Shown here: positions 19,506 through 28,665 of the stretch, in pieces
Position numbering within the stretch: position 1 is the stretch's first letter
Layout: each line of letters starts with the position of its first letter
Assembly: GCF_003402535.2 (NCBI RefSeq)
Contig: NZ_AP025172.1
Coordinates: 1,054,001-1,118,000, forward strand
Source: Cupriavidus sp. P-10
Lineage (GTDB): Bacteria > Pseudomonadota > Gammaproteobacteria > Burkholderiales > Burkholderiaceae
Direction of reading: 5' to 3'
DNA: 64,000 nucleotides
Made by a program: the position numbers and the translations under genes
The notes under the pieces: model-generated
What the model was told of the DNA's origin: nothing
The model's database searches: none
What the model saw: only the letters and a program-made list of their open reading frames with translations

Positions 19506-20332
19506 TCTTCTTCGAAGCGCTGAGCGCGCCACTCCAAGGCAGCCTTCAGTCCACCGCTACGGGCGATGTCCATGAACTGCACCTTGTCCGGTGAGCCGTG
19601 AGATTCAATCGCGTGGTCTATGTCCAGAGCTGTTGCCAGAGCAGCCTCCAACCCCTGGATGTCATATGTCCGTTGAATAGCCTTCTTGGTCTGCTGGACC
19701 AGATCAGGGTCCATCCGTGCGATGTTTCGCGCGATTCGCAAAGCGCAATCGAGATGCTCACCAGGGGGCGTAACCTCGCTGACCAAGCCCATTTCCATCG
19801 CCAGCTTTGCGCTGACCCGGTCCTGGCCGCTGAGAATGATTCGCTTGGCATGCTTTGGCGACGTCATCCACGGCAGCAGCATCGTGACGATGCCGGCGCC
19901 GAACCGCAACTCAGGCTCACCAAAGAACGAGTCCTCCGCGGCGATGGTCATGTCGCAAGCCAGCGCCATCTCAAAGGCGCCGGCCACGCACGGACCATGC
20001 ACCGCCGCGATGGTTGGTTTTGTACTACGCCAGAACTTCATCGTCGCGGTAAAATCCAGGTCCAGGATTTCCCTCCAGACCTGAGGCCCCTTCGGCCGTC
20101 GCTCCATTTGGTCCTTCAAGTCGAAGCCAGAGGAGAATCCGTTGCCGGCTCCGCTAAGGACAATCACTCGCACGCGCTGGTCACCCTCAAACTGCGTCAT
20201 CGCGTCGCAGATTTCAAGCAGCATGCTTTTGGACAGTGCGTTGAGCCGTTGTGGTCGATTGAGCATCAAGTGAGCGACACCGCTATCGCTTACTTCAACC
20301 TGGATTGATTCGAACTGACCGGTAGAGTTCAT
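19502..20332 (-). CDS. Enoyl-CoA hydratase/isomerase (crotonase family)
   Basis: A 276-residue crotonase. The oxyanion-hole region [12 protein letters not shown] (about 65-76) and the segment [10 protein letters not shown] through [10 protein letters not shown] carry both glutamates expected of a hydratase. Such enzymes add water to 2-enoyl-CoA; acryloyl- or crotonyl-CoA are plausible here. Start ATG 20332 lies 29 bases after the acyl-CoA ligase stop; its Shine-Dalgarno is weak, so translation may be coupled. It has a similar but not identical counterpart at 26076-26906 in the neighbouring operon. Confidence 0.87.
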   Translation of the reverse strand: MNSTGQFESIQVEVSDSGVAHLMLNRPQRLNALSKSMLLEICDAMTQFEGDQRVRVIVLSGAGNGFSSGFDLKDQMERRPKGPQVWREILDLDFTATMKFWRSTKPTIAAVHGPCVAGAFEMALACDMTIAAEDSFFGEPELRFGAGIVTMLLPWMTSPKHAKRIILSGQDRVSAKLAMEMGLVSEVTPPGEHLDCALRIARNIARMDPDLVQQTKKAIQRTYDIQGLEAALATALDIDHAIESHGSPDKVQFMDIARSGGLKAALEWRAQRFEEE

Positions 20333-20361
20333 GATGTTCGTGGCGTAGTAGAAGGACCCTT

Positions 20362-21873
20362 TCAGGCGTTCCAGAAGGGAAGTTGCTGGACGGGCTGAGT
20401 TGCCAGCCATTTAGAGAGTTGGCCACGGTCGACCTTGCCAGTACGTCCCGTTGGCAATTCCGTACCGACGTAGCAAATGTCGGGATGCTTGAACTTCTCA
20501 AGCAGACATGTGAGCTCGCTTCGCATCACCCTTGCATCAAGGTTGACGCCTGCTTTGGGTATCAACAGTGCCTGGATTCGCTGGCCCATCACTGGGTCAG
20601 TGGTGCCCGTTACCAGGGCAGCTGCGATGCCGGTGCAACTGGTCAGCGCGCGCTCCACCTCGACCGGCGTTACTTTGTTTCCGCCGCGGACGATAACGTC
20701 CTTCAAGCGGCCAACGATGGATATGAATCCGTCGTCGTGACGAATTGCCAGGTCACCGGTACGGAACCAACCGTCCTCGAAAGCTGCGGCCGTGAGTTCC
20801 TCGTCGCCGAGATAGCCGTTCATCAGGTAGGGGCTCATTAGCTGTAGTTCGCCCGGAGCACCTTCGGCGCCCTCCCCTTCGCTGCTAACGACGCGGAACG
20901 AAATACCCGGGAACGGCTTGCCAATGGTTCCCTCGTGCGACTGATAGTCCCTGGGCTCGAGAACAAAGTCGCTTGTTGATGTTTCCGTCAGGCCGTAGAC
21001 ATCATAGAGAGATGCGGGCTGAATAAAGGCACGCAGCGCTACCGAAAGGTCTTTCCCGAGCGGCTCGCCGCCAATGACCATGGCGTTCAAACGTCCTACA
21101 TCCTGTAGGCGGGCTTTCGCGTGTGCAAGCTGCTCATCCGTTAGGGCGCTAAACGTTGCTCGCACCATGGTTGGCACGACACCTAGAAAGGAGACTCGCT
21201 CGCGCGCCAGCGCGTCGAGGAACTCAGCCGGCGAGAATCGCGCCTGTGTTGCCAACCGGCCGCCAGCCAACAGAGTCAGCAGCGCCACCCAGATGCCAAA
21301 ACTGAAAGTATTGTTCAGCACCAGCATGGTCACTGTCTCGGGTGACAGAGAGAACTGCCGCTGGTTTTGGTCGAGCTTCCCAGAGAAAGCAGTGTGCGAA
21401 AGCACGGCAGCCTTTGGCAGCCCAGTCGAGCCCGACGTGAAGATAATCAGCGCCCCATCCCGAAGCGTCTCTCCCCGGCTTTCGTCTGCATGGGGTGCCT
21501 CGCCGTCTCGCCACAAGTTGACGAGGCTATCGCTGTCGGAAAGGAGGTCCAACGCAAAGCGGCACTTCGCCTTACCTTGCATGGCTGCCGTTACCGCTTC
21601 AGGTGTGGTGCGATGAACCGGTGCGACAACCCCTCCGGCCATCCAAACTCCGAAGAATGCAACGAAATCCAGTGGATGGTTTGAGCACTTCACCATTACT
21701 GGGTCGTGTGCCTCGATTCCGACTTCGCGTAGTTGTGTAGCTACCTCGCGAGAGCGCGCCAGAAACTGCGCATAGGTGAGATTGTATCCCTCACCACACA
21801 GCGCAATACGGTCACCGTATGCGAGTGCGGCTTTCTCGAGACTGGTTGCGAGATTTCTGTCCACTATATTCAC
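20362..21873 (-). CDS. AMP-forming acyl-CoA ligase
   Basis: An acyl-adenylate-forming enzyme of about 503 residues. The ATP-binding loop FTSGSTGLPKAAVLSH, the YGLTETSTSD motif, GWFRTGDLA, the hinge GRLKDVIVRGGNKV and the C-terminal catalytic lysine in TGRTGKVDRG are all present. It would activate a carboxylic acid to its CoA thioester with release of AMP and pyrophosphate. The open frame extends to 22023, overlapping the transporter gene; I prefer GTG 21873, where family-like sequence begins, but no clear Shine-Dalgarno decides it. It is second in the transporter operon. A distinct second ligase is encoded at 24421-26034. Confidence 0.87.
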   Translation of the reverse strand: MNIVDRNLATSLEKAALAYGDRIALCGEGYNLTYAQFLARSREVATQLREVGIEAHDPVMVKCSNHPLDFVAFFGVWMAGGVVAPVHRTTPEAVTAAMQGKAKCRFALDLLSDSDSLVNLWRDGEAPHADESRGETLRDGALIIFTSGSTGLPKAAVLSHTAFSGKLDQNQRQFSLSPETVTMLVLNNTFSFGIWVALLTLLAGGRLATQARFSPAEFLDALARERVSFLGVVPTMVRATFSALTDEQLAHAKARLQDVGRLNAMVIGGEPLGKDLSVALRAFIQPASLYDVYGLTETSTSDFVLEPRDYQSHEGTIGKPFPGISFRVVSSEGEGAEGAPGELQLMSPYLMNGYLGDEELTAAAFEDGWFRTGDLAIRHDDGFISIVGRLKDVIVRGGNKVTPVEVERALTSCTGIAAALVTGTTDPVMGQRIQALLIPKAGVNLDARVMRSELTCLLEKFKHPDICYVGTELPTGRTGKVDRGQLSKWLATQPVQQLPFWNA

Positions 21874-21994
21874 CGATTCGATGAGTTTCTGTTGGGACCT
21901 CAGGTCGCGTCGCAGGAACAACCCGTAGCAAGGTTTCCGTCGCCTATGCAACCCGAGGCCCACGCCAGAGAGATACAAGTAGTCCGAGTGCGGA

Positions 21995-23407
21995 TTAGCC
22001 GTGCGGAAGCGCGAGTAGCACACCGCCCATTACAGCACACATGACAAAGAAGATGATGAGCGTGTATCCCATGACGCGCCCGAGACCGACGCCAGCAATG
22101 GCAAGCAGCGGGATTGCCCACATTGGCTGAATCATGTCCGCAGCACCCTCGCCCAGTGCAACCGCGATGGCTACAGCCGCCGGCGGCACGCCCAGGCTGG
22201 TCGCTGCCGGGACGGCAAAGGGAGCTTGCACAACCCAGTGTCCGCCAGCACTTGGCACGAATACGCTGACGATGAGGGAGGACATGAACGTCCAGAACGA
22301 CAGCGTATTAGTCGAGGAGTACTGGACAAAGATTTCCGACATCCAGTCCGCCAGACCGGTAGCGGTCATGATTCCCATAATCCCACCATACAGGGGGAAC
22401 TGCAGCAGAATCGGGCCGGCAACCCGAGCGGCATTGTTGACAGCCTTAAGGTATGCATGTGACGACCCGTGCATCAGCAGTCCCAGCAGCAGGAAAATCA
22501 GTACAAGCATGTTGAGGTCGAGCTTGAAGGAACCGCTCGCTGCCTTCATGCCGATATACCATGCACCAACGCCCACAAGCAGGAGGTTGACCAGCCGGCT
22601 GTGGTTCAACCAGCCAGCGATGGACTTCGGTGCCGGGGGGTCCGCGGCGATGGTGTCTTCCCTCTTCAGCTTCTCCGGGTCTGCCGGCACGGCTTCCTTC
22701 GCGCTGGGCATCATCAGCCAGAAGACGAGCGGGATGAGAACCGCAAGCACCAGAAGGGGGATGTAGTTAAGCGGCGAGAACAGAAAATCCTTCATCGGAA
22801 GCACCTTGCCGGTGAGCTTCTCGATGATATTCATCGGAGAACCATTACTTGCGCTCAGCAGCGCAATGGAACTCGAAATGCCACACACGTAGAACGACCA
22901 CCCTGCGTATGCCGCCGCCACCAGCCAGGCGAAATCAACTCGAACTCGCTTGGCAACCTCTCGGGCGAACAGCGCCGTGACCACCAGCCCAAACGCCCAG
23001 TTCAACAGGGTGCTAATCAAGGAGACGAAGAACGTCAGGACCATCGCGCCCGCAGGAGTAGTAGCCCTATCTGCGGTTGCAGACAGCAATTTTGCCACCG
23101 GTTTTGAAGTGGACAACGCATGCCCGGTAACCAAAGTCAGAGCGACAAGAAAGGCGAAGCTGGCAATCTTGAAGACACCGTCGTACCAGCCGGTGAGGAT
23201 TTCGGGGACGGTGCCCTTAGGAGCGATTGCATAAGCCAACACGCAAGTCACCGCAGTGAGCAGCACAGCAATGACATACGGGTCGGGCATGACCTGCTCT
23301 ACCAGGCGCACGCATAGTCGGCTTAGACGCCGAATGAAGCTACCTCCAACAATCGCCTCAGAATCTGTGGGTATCCCGGCGGGTGAGTTCGAATCGGAAA
23401 AGGCCAT
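21995..23407 (-). CDS. Short-chain fatty acid transporter, AtoE family
   Basis: A 470-residue membrane protein with about 11-13 hydrophobic segments. It has the family-typical start of the first helix, MPDPYVIAVLLTAVTCV, and conserved blocks such as LNWAFGLVVTALFAREVAKR and SAGGHWVVQAPF. AtoE-type proteins take up acetoacetate and short-chain fatty acids. The start has GGAGA at proper spacing. It heads the leftward operon transporter-ligase-hydratase-MFS, with a TetR-type operator candidate 66-84 bases upstream. A paralogue is encoded at 45257-46660. Confidence 0.9.
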   Translation of the reverse strand: MAFSDSNSPAGIPTDSEAIVGGSFIRRLSRLCVRLVEQVMPDPYVIAVLLTAVTCVLAYAIAPKGTVPEILTGWYDGVFKIASFAFLVALTLVTGHALSTSKPVAKLLSATADRATTPAGAMVLTFFVSLISTLLNWAFGLVVTALFAREVAKRVRVDFAWLVAAAYAGWSFYVCGISSSIALLSASNGSPMNIIEKLTGKVLPMKDFLFSPLNYIPLLVLAVLIPLVFWLMMPSAKEAVPADPEKLKREDTIAADPPAPKSIAGWLNHSRLVNLLLVGVGAWYIGMKAASGSFKLDLNMLVLIFLLLGLLMHGSSHAYLKAVNNAARVAGPILLQFPLYGGIMGIMTATGLADWMSEIFVQYSSTNTLSFWTFMSSLIVSVFVPSAGGHWVVQAPFAVPAATSLGVPPAAVAIAVALGEGAADMIQPMWAIPLLAIAGVGLGRVMGYTLIIFFVMCAVMGGVLLALPHG

Positions 23408-23472
23408 CGCTTGTCTCCGGTTAGCGCAGTAGACATCGGTGCCTGCGATTTGGCAGGCGCGCCGAATTTACA

Positions 23473-23491
23473 AGTTGACTGGTCATCTAGT
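23473..23491. promoter_or_regulatory. TetR operator candidate C (transporter operon)
   Basis: AGTTGACTGGTCATCTAGT, identical at 18 of 19 positions to the reverse complement of the site before acuI. It lies 66-84 bases upstream of the transporter start, where a promoter would be expected. Confidence 0.65.
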
Positions 23492-23495
23492 TTTT

Positions 23496-23529
23496 GTGAA
23501 AAAGAATGCCGCCAAAAGGCATTTTTCAC
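23496..23529. terminator. Bidirectional rho-independent terminator candidate
   Basis: A stem GTGAAAAA..ATGCC / GGCATTTTTCAC with a 2-base bulge and 7-base loop. Both strands show runs of five T at the 3' side. It separates the small ORF and the acuI operon from the transporter promoter. Confidence 0.6.
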
Positions 23530-23581
23530 TCTAGTAATCGGGCTATCTGACAATCCCTATGCCCGTAAGGAAAGGCTTACA

Positions 23582-23659
23582 TCAGCGGGAGGCAGCCAAT
23601 GCATCGACCAACTCGTTGCGCCTCTGCGCTGCCGGGTAATCCCCTGCTTTCACGTACAT
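23582..23659 (-). CDS. Possible 25-residue small protein
   Basis: A short leftward ORF starts at ATG 23659, preceded by an excellent Shine-Dalgarno (CAGGAGACAAAC then ATG), and encodes 25 residues beginning MYVKAGDYPAAQRRNELVD. It lies between a stem-loop after osmC and a strong terminator candidate. The product is not recognised. It could be a genuine small protein, a leader peptide, or the remnant of a larger gene's 5' end. Only the ribosome-binding site supports it. Confidence 0.35.
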   Translation of the reverse strand: MYVKAGDYPAAQRRNELVDALAASR

Positions 23660-23743
23660 GTTTGTCTCCTGAATTATTCTTTTTTACTTAGCTCGCACCG
23701 CGAACTGTGATTCGCTCAGACTCGGGAGTTGAAGAGAAGCTTT

Positions 23744-23775
23744 GCGGGCCAGGGGAATGGCGATACCTGGCCCGC
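23744..23775 (-). terminator. Stem-loop downstream of osmC
   Basis: Perfect 10-bp arms GCGGGCCAGG / CCTGGCCCGC with a 12-base loop, beginning 18 bases after the osmC stop. No T-run follows on the leftward strand, so it may be a weak terminator or an mRNA-stabilising hairpin. Confidence 0.5.
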
Positions 23776-23792
23776 CGGCTTCTCGGTTCGAG

Positions 23793-24344
23793 TTATGCGA
23801 GCAGCGTCGTAACCTTCACCGGGTTCGCGAGCGTGTCGCGGATTGGCGATGCTGCCTCCAGCGCCGCGATGAGTTCCTGCTGCTGTGCTTGCGATGCTTC
23901 GGGGCAATCGAGGCGCACCTTCACCTTGATTTCCTGAGCGCCGGGGCGCACAGACTTGTCAATGCCAAGGAAGCCGACCAGGTCGATGTCGAACTCGAGG
24001 TCAAGGTCGATTCGCTTGATTTGGATTCCGCGGGTTGCAGCGCAAGCGGCCAGCGTAACGCCGTAGCAACCAGCGAGTCCCTGTAGCACATACTCCGCCG
24101 GGCTGACAGCCTGGTCGGTGCCCAGCAGAGAAACCGGCTCGTCCGTCTGAAGACTGAATTTGCCTTGACGGCTCTTGTCGGCCTCGCCAGCCTGACGCAA
24201 TGCGCCGGTTTGCGATTGCATGCGCAGGGCACCGTTGGACGTGCTTTCCAGCGAGAAGGTAACTTTCCCGAGCTTCGGGTTCTCGCGTACAGCGGCTACC
24301 GTTTCGGAAAGGGCTTTGGGGTCCAGATAGGGTTGATTGCTCAT
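23793..24344 (-). CDS. OsmC/Ohr-family protein
   Basis: A 183-residue OsmC-like protein. The core motif GLAGCYGVTLAACAATRGI carries the conserved first cysteine of the family in the usual helix, and the C-terminal DCPEASQAQQQEL block has the region of the second. Members act as thiol-dependent peroxidases or bind small organic ligands. The start has GGAGA six bases upstream. It is the last gene of the acuI-hydratase-ligase-osmC operon and may deal with peroxide or electrophile stress from enoyl intermediates, which is inference. Confidence 0.86.
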   Translation of the reverse strand: MSNQPYLDPKALSETVAAVRENPKLGKVTFSLESTSNGALRMQSQTGALRQAGEADKSRQGKFSLQTDEPVSLLGTDQAVSPAEYVLQGLAGCYGVTLAACAATRGIQIKRIDLDLEFDIDLVGFLGIDKSVRPGAQEIKVKVRLDCPEASQAQQQELIAALEAASPIRDTLANPVKVTTLLA

Positions 24345-24420
24345 GGGTATTCTCCGTGAAGATTTGAAAAAGAAGGCGCTCGTTCGTGCGTAGCTCGGGA
24401 GCTACGCACTCAGCACCCCG

Positions 24421-26034
24421 CTAGCAACTTGCAAATTCGCCTTGACTCAGCATCTGACGGATGCGCTTCTTGTCGATTTTTCCCACCGAAGTGCGGGGAA
24501 GTACTTCCGTGACTACCCACTGGCTTGGCACCCACCAACGAGCAACCACTGTTTGCAGCCAGCTGGACAGTTCTTCAGAGTTCGCCGTGACGCCGGACTT
24601 GAGAACAATTACCGCTGCCGGACGCTCTTGCCATCGGGGGTCTTCCACCGCAACAACTGCCACGTCATCGATGGAAGGGTGCGACCTGATGGCCTCCTCA
24701 AGGGCAAGGGACGGAATCCATTCCCCGCCGGACTTGATGGCATCCTTCGCGCGGTCGGAAAGGCACACGTAGCCATCCGCATCCAAGGTTCCAAGGTCGC
24801 CCGTACGCAGCCAGTCGCCGTCGAAGTTCTCGCGGTCATCGCTACCCAGGTAGCTTGCGGTGACCCAGGGACCACGAATCTGGATTTCGCCTACCGTCTG
24901 GCCGTCATTGGGAAGAGGACCACCGCCAAGCTCAGCAACGCGGACCTCCAGGCCGCAGACAACACGGCCTTGCGTTGCACGATAGCGAGCCCGCTCCGCG
25001 TCGGACGTTGCCCACGGTGGCGCCTTGCAGATTGCAGACATCGATGACGTCTCGGTCATTCCCCAAGCCTGGTGCATGTCGATGCCCATCTCCGCATAAG
25101 CGGACGCCAGCGTGGTCGGCACTTGGGCGCCCCCGCAGCTGATGGCTTTGATAGCCCCCAAGTTCCGCCCGCCCCGCGAACGAACCAGCTCCAGCACGTC
25201 CGCCCAGATGGTGGGTACGCCTGCCGCCAAGGTCGGCGCGTGCCGTTCGATAAGTCCGAGCAGGTCTTTGGCATGCAGGGACTGACCCGGAAGCACCATC
25301 TCCGAGCCGGCCATCAGTGCTGCGAAGGGAATACCCCAACCATTAACGTGGTAGAGGGGAACAGCTGGAAGGATGCGTGTCGTCGCTCCGAGGGCCAGCG
25401 AATTGGCCGTACACAAAGACATTGCCTGCAGCCAAAGCGAGCGATGACTGTATGCGACACCCTTCGGCATGCCAGTGGTGCCACCGGTGTAGCAGACGAT
25501 TGCCGCCTTATCCTCCTTCACGTCGGCCCATTCAACCTGAGGAGTCGCCTTTGCGAGCAAATCCTCGTAGTTGCGTACGGTGACACCAGGGACCTTGGGA
25601 AGTCCCTCGGGGATGGAACCCACAAGAATGACTACCTTGACAGCCAAACACTTCGGAAGGATTCGAAGAAGGCGCACACTGTGCGCAGCGTCGCAAACGA
25701 TAACCTCATCTCCGCCGTGATTAATCACGTACTCGACTTGGTCATCATGCAGCCGGACGTTAATCGTATGGAGTACCCTCCCAGACCCCGGGACTCCCAG
25801 ATACGCCTCCAGGTGTTCTTGCGTTGCCGCACACAGTGTGCCCACCACAGCATCTGCTGAGCAGCCGAGCGCGCCCAAAGCACTGGCGAGACGGCCGGCT
25901 CTCTCAGCGATAACTGCAAACGGTACGCCTTCGACCTTTTCCGGGGTGTACACCCGGGAGCGGCCGGTGACGCGCTGGATGTGGCGCAACAGCAGGGGGA
26001 CGCCGAGCTGTTGCGCCTGCATCGTGGATTGCAT
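24421..26034 (-). CDS. AMP-forming acyl-CoA synthetase
   Basis: A 537-residue acyl-CoA synthetase with YTGGTTGMPKGVAYSH (ATP-binding loop), WGMTETSS, GDWLRTGDLG, the hinge SDRAKDAIKSGGEW and the C-terminal lysine in SVGKIDKKRI. The length and motifs suit the medium-chain or alkylacyl-CoA synthetase group. Start ATG 26034 has GGAGA six bases before it; a longer reading adds six codons without support. It lies 41 bases after the hydratase gene in the acuI operon. Its substrate is unknown, and the neighbouring reductase and hydratase suggest a short or unsaturated acid. Confidence 0.89.
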   Translation of the reverse strand: MQSTMQAQQLGVPLLLRHIQRVTGRSRVYTPEKVEGVPFAVIAERAGRLASALGALGCSADAVVGTLCAATQEHLEAYLGVPGSGRVLHTINVRLHDDQVEYVINHGGDEVIVCDAAHSVRLLRILPKCLAVKVVILVGSIPEGLPKVPGVTVRNYEDLLAKATPQVEWADVKEDKAAIVCYTGGTTGMPKGVAYSHRSLWLQAMSLCTANSLALGATTRILPAVPLYHVNGWGIPFAALMAGSEMVLPGQSLHAKDLLGLIERHAPTLAAGVPTIWADVLELVRSRGGRNLGAIKAISCGGAQVPTTLASAYAEMGIDMHQAWGMTETSSMSAICKAPPWATSDAERARYRATQGRVVCGLEVRVAELGGGPLPNDGQTVGEIQIRGPWVTASYLGSDDRENFDGDWLRTGDLGTLDADGYVCLSDRAKDAIKSGGEWIPSLALEEAIRSHPSIDDVAVVAVEDPRWQERPAAVIVLKSGVTANSEELSSWLQTVVARWWVPSQWVVTEVLPRTSVGKIDKKRIRQMLSQGEFASC

Positions 26035-26075
26035 ATTGATTCTCCGTTCCACGAAGGAAGCTTAAGCGCGTCCTC

Positions 26076-26906
26076 TTACTCTTTCGAATCAGCTTCGAGC
26101 TTCCCGTAGCGGGAATCGCGCCAGTTGAGCGCACTGCGCAGCCCATCGTTCTTCACGCGCTCGCCGAACTCCGCCTTCTCCGGCGAATACGCCGCATTCA
26201 AGGTTGCCGCCAGGTCGAGGTTCACGTTGACAGCATTCCGCAGCCCCATGGCTTCATAGGCCCGCGTCAGTGCAATCTTCGTCAGCTTCAGGGTGATGGG
26301 AGGAGTGATGCTGATGCGCTCAGCAAGACGAGTCACCGTCGCCTGCAGGTCCTCAGGCTTGGTCACTCGATTGACCAGACCAAGGCGCTCAGCTTCCGCG
26401 GCCGTGACGACATCGCCAGTCAGAAGCAGTTCGTTCGTCTTCTTTTGGCCAATCAGGAAAGGCATGAGCAGCGTGACCGGGCCGGACCCGAAGCGAATTT
26501 CCGGCTCACCGAAGTTCGACCGGTCCGTCGCGATAATCATGTCGCAGGCCATCGCGAGCTCACATGCGCCAGCCAGGCACCATCCATCCACAGCGGCGAT
26601 GGTCGGCTTCGTCACGGACCACACTGCCATCGAAAGGCCAACGTTCCTGGTCAGCGCACCGTGCCAATCTTCGGGGCGTGCAATACCGGCTTCCACTTCC
26701 TCGGCAATGTCATACCCCACCGAGAAGTTCTTTCCTTCGCCAGTGATAACGATGACGCGAACTTCGTCGTTAGCCTCGAGTTCACGAATGGTGTTCGTCA
26801 TCGTCTTGACCACTTCCGACGACAGCGCATTCAGCTTGCTCGGACGATTAATCGTCACCCACGCGGCAGGGCCTCGCAGTTCTACCTTAACAACGGCTTC
26901 ACTCAT
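26076..26906 (-). CDS. Enoyl-CoA hydratase/isomerase (crotonase family)
   Basis: A 276-residue crotonase with oxyanion-hole residues in GKNFSVGYDI and both family glutamates, in AGACELAMACD and NFGEPEIRFG. It shares layout and C-terminal wording (LKAALEWR versus LRSALNWR) with the hydratase at 19502-20332, so they are diverged paralogues. AAGGAG lies seven bases before the ATG. It lies between acuI and an acyl-CoA synthetase. Hydration of acryloyl-CoA to 3-hydroxypropionyl-CoA, as done by AcuK-type enzymes, is one attractive role, but it is inferred from context. Confidence 0.88.
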   Translation of the reverse strand: MSEAVVKVELRGPAAWVTINRPSKLNALSSEVVKTMTNTIRELEANDEVRVIVITGEGKNFSVGYDIAEEVEAGIARPEDWHGALTRNVGLSMAVWSVTKPTIAAVDGWCLAGACELAMACDMIIATDRSNFGEPEIRFGSGPVTLLMPFLIGQKKTNELLLTGDVVTAAEAERLGLVNRVTKPEDLQATVTRLAERISITPPITLKLTKIALTRAYEAMGLRNAVNVNLDLAATLNAAYSPEKAEFGERVKNDGLRSALNWRDSRYGKLEADSKE

Positions 26907-26949
26907 TTCAGTCTCCTTTTTGATTTGGTACGAGTTCGCTTATGCGTGG

Positions 26950-27951
26950 TTACTTGGCATTCACGTCGACCAGGACTCGGCCTTTCAACTTCCCATCGAG
27001 CATCCGCTCAGAGGCGCTCTTCACCTCGTCAAGCGAAACAGTGGTCGCGGTGATGCCTTCCAGCATCTGCATCGGGAGGTCGTACACAACCCTCTTCCAG
27101 GTCATGATGCGCTCTGGCGTGGGCAACATTACCGAGTCCACGCCAATCAGATTTACATTGCGCAGGATGAAGGGCATGACGGTGGTAGGCAGGTCCGCAC
27201 CACCAGCCAGGCCGCATGCTGCGACTACACCGCCGTAGTTCATTTCTGCGAGGACTCGCGCCAGAACCTTGGAGCCCACCGTGTCGATAGCCGCCGCCCA
27301 GCGCTGGCCTTCCAAGGGACGCGGAGACTCCGCCCATTGCGCGCCATCTGCGAAATCCGCCGCGCCCAGGGTCGCAACGTAATCGTGTTTTGCCGGGTCA
27401 CCCGTCAACGCAGTCACGGTGTAACCGAGCTTCTTCAGGATGGCGACGGCAACACTACCCACACCGCCCGCTGCACCCGTGACCAACACGGGACCACTCT
27501 TCGGACTCACGCCGGCGCGCTCCAGAGCATTAACGCACAGCATGCCCGTGAAGCCCGCGGTACCGACCATCATGGCCTGGCGGGTGCTAAGTCCCTCAGG
27601 CAGAGGCACGAGCCAGTCGCTCTTGACTCGCTGGAACTGCGAATAGCCCCCCCAATACTTCTCACCCACGCTCCAGCCGGTCAGAACAACTTTCGTCCCA
27701 GCTTTGAAGTGCGGATTGGACGACTCAACCACGGTCCCGGCGAAGTCGATACCCGGCACCAGCGGCCACGATTTGACGATTTTTCCGCGCCCCGTGACGG
27801 CGAGCGCGTCCTTGAAATTGAGCGTCGAATAGTCAATCTGCACGAGGGTGTCTTCGTCGGGCAGCGCCTCCAGACCTAGTGTCTCAATGGCAGCTTTGGT
27901 TTTCTTCTCTTCTTCCCGAAGAACCAGGGCGCGGAACTGTTCGATTGACAT
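26950..27951 (-). CDS. acuI: AcuI/YhdH-type acrylyl-CoA reductase
   Basis: A 333-residue zinc-independent medium-chain reductase. The family's NFKDALAVTG block, GIDFAGTV, GWSVGEKYWGG and the NADPH-binding TGAAGGVGSVA are all present. AcuI proteins reduce acryloyl-CoA to propionyl-CoA with NADPH, detoxifying acrylate. Start ATG 27951 has GAAGGA before it; the longer ORF start at 28077 is unsupported and would swallow an operator. It is first in the operon acuI-hydratase-synthetase-osmC. Two TetR-type motif copies lie 100 and 200 bases upstream, matching the known acuR-acuI linkage in other bacteria. Confidence 0.88.
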   Translation of the reverse strand: MSIEQFRALVLREEEKKTKAAIETLGLEALPDEDTLVQIDYSTLNFKDALAVTGRGKIVKSWPLVPGIDFAGTVVESSNPHFKAGTKVVLTGWSVGEKYWGGYSQFQRVKSDWLVPLPEGLSTRQAMMVGTAGFTGMLCVNALERAGVSPKSGPVLVTGAAGGVGSVAVAILKKLGYTVTALTGDPAKHDYVATLGAADFADGAQWAESPRPLEGQRWAAAIDTVGSKVLARVLAEMNYGGVVAACGLAGGADLPTTVMPFILRNVNLIGVDSVMLPTPERIMTWKRVVYDLPMQMLEGITATTVSLDEVKSASERMLDGKLKGRVLVDVNAK

Positions 27952-28050
27952 ATGGATTTCCTTCGGTTGTTGACGCCACCAGAGGCGGCGCGCATGGCGG
28001 GATTTCAAATGCGACGTTGCTTCACCGAGCACCCAGACCACACAAACGTC

Positions 28051-28069
28051 ACTAGATGGCCAGTCAACT
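28051..28069. promoter_or_regulatory. TetR operator candidate D (acuI promoter)
   Basis: On the minus strand it reads AGTTGACTGGCCATCTAGT, differing at one base from the site before the transporter operon. It is centred about 110 bases upstream of the acuI start. Confidence 0.65.
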
Positions 28070-28665
28070 ATTAACATAATGCGGTGGCCAGCAATTGCGT
28101 CCTAGGCCTGTCTATGTGCTCCCCAATTTTCGTCTTGCGCAGGAATCTTTCTAGACAGCCAGTCAACTATATGAGCCCACCACCATCCCGTCAAGGCAAA
28201 GCAGGCTTCGGGTTTACGCGACCTCTTCTGTTGAACCAGGGCTGCCAGGAGATGCAAATATCGCCACACCTGTTTTGCGGGCTGGGGCTTCCTGACCTAG
28301 CTCTACTTACCACTCCGTCCCACACAACGACGGATTAACAAGTCTCCTCTCCGTGACAAGGCTTCCCCGGAGGCGTGACTTCCGCCATCAACCCTTCGTC
28401 CACTTCCGTCACTTTATACGCTGACCTCCATCGCTGCCCAATCGCTAATAGCGACGTCCGATATGCAAAAACTGCCACGATGGAAACCTGCTGCTGGCGG
28501 GCCTAGGGTAAACTCTTGGGGCAGAAATGCGGAGGTGTACGTTGCATCATAGGACGGGCCGGCGTGCGAAATCCGACCAGGCGAAGCTCCCAGAGGCGCC
28601 ACTGACCCGCGTTCGCGCGTCACCGGACGCTCCCGAACATCCCAACCCGCTTCTTCGAGACATGT
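28070..28665. other. Intergenic region between acuI and the AraC gene
   Basis: About 600 bases holding the divergent promoters. Apart from a second motif copy at 28151-28168 I see no gene; short ORFs here lack ribosome-binding sites and protein-like composition. Confidence 0.45.
28151..28168. promoter_or_regulatory. TetR operator candidate E (weaker copy)
   Basis: Minus-strand reading AGTTGACTGGCTGTCTAG matches the shared motif at 15 of 18 positions. It lies 100 bases beyond site D, so it could be an auxiliary acuI operator or serve the divergent AraC gene. Confidence 0.5.
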
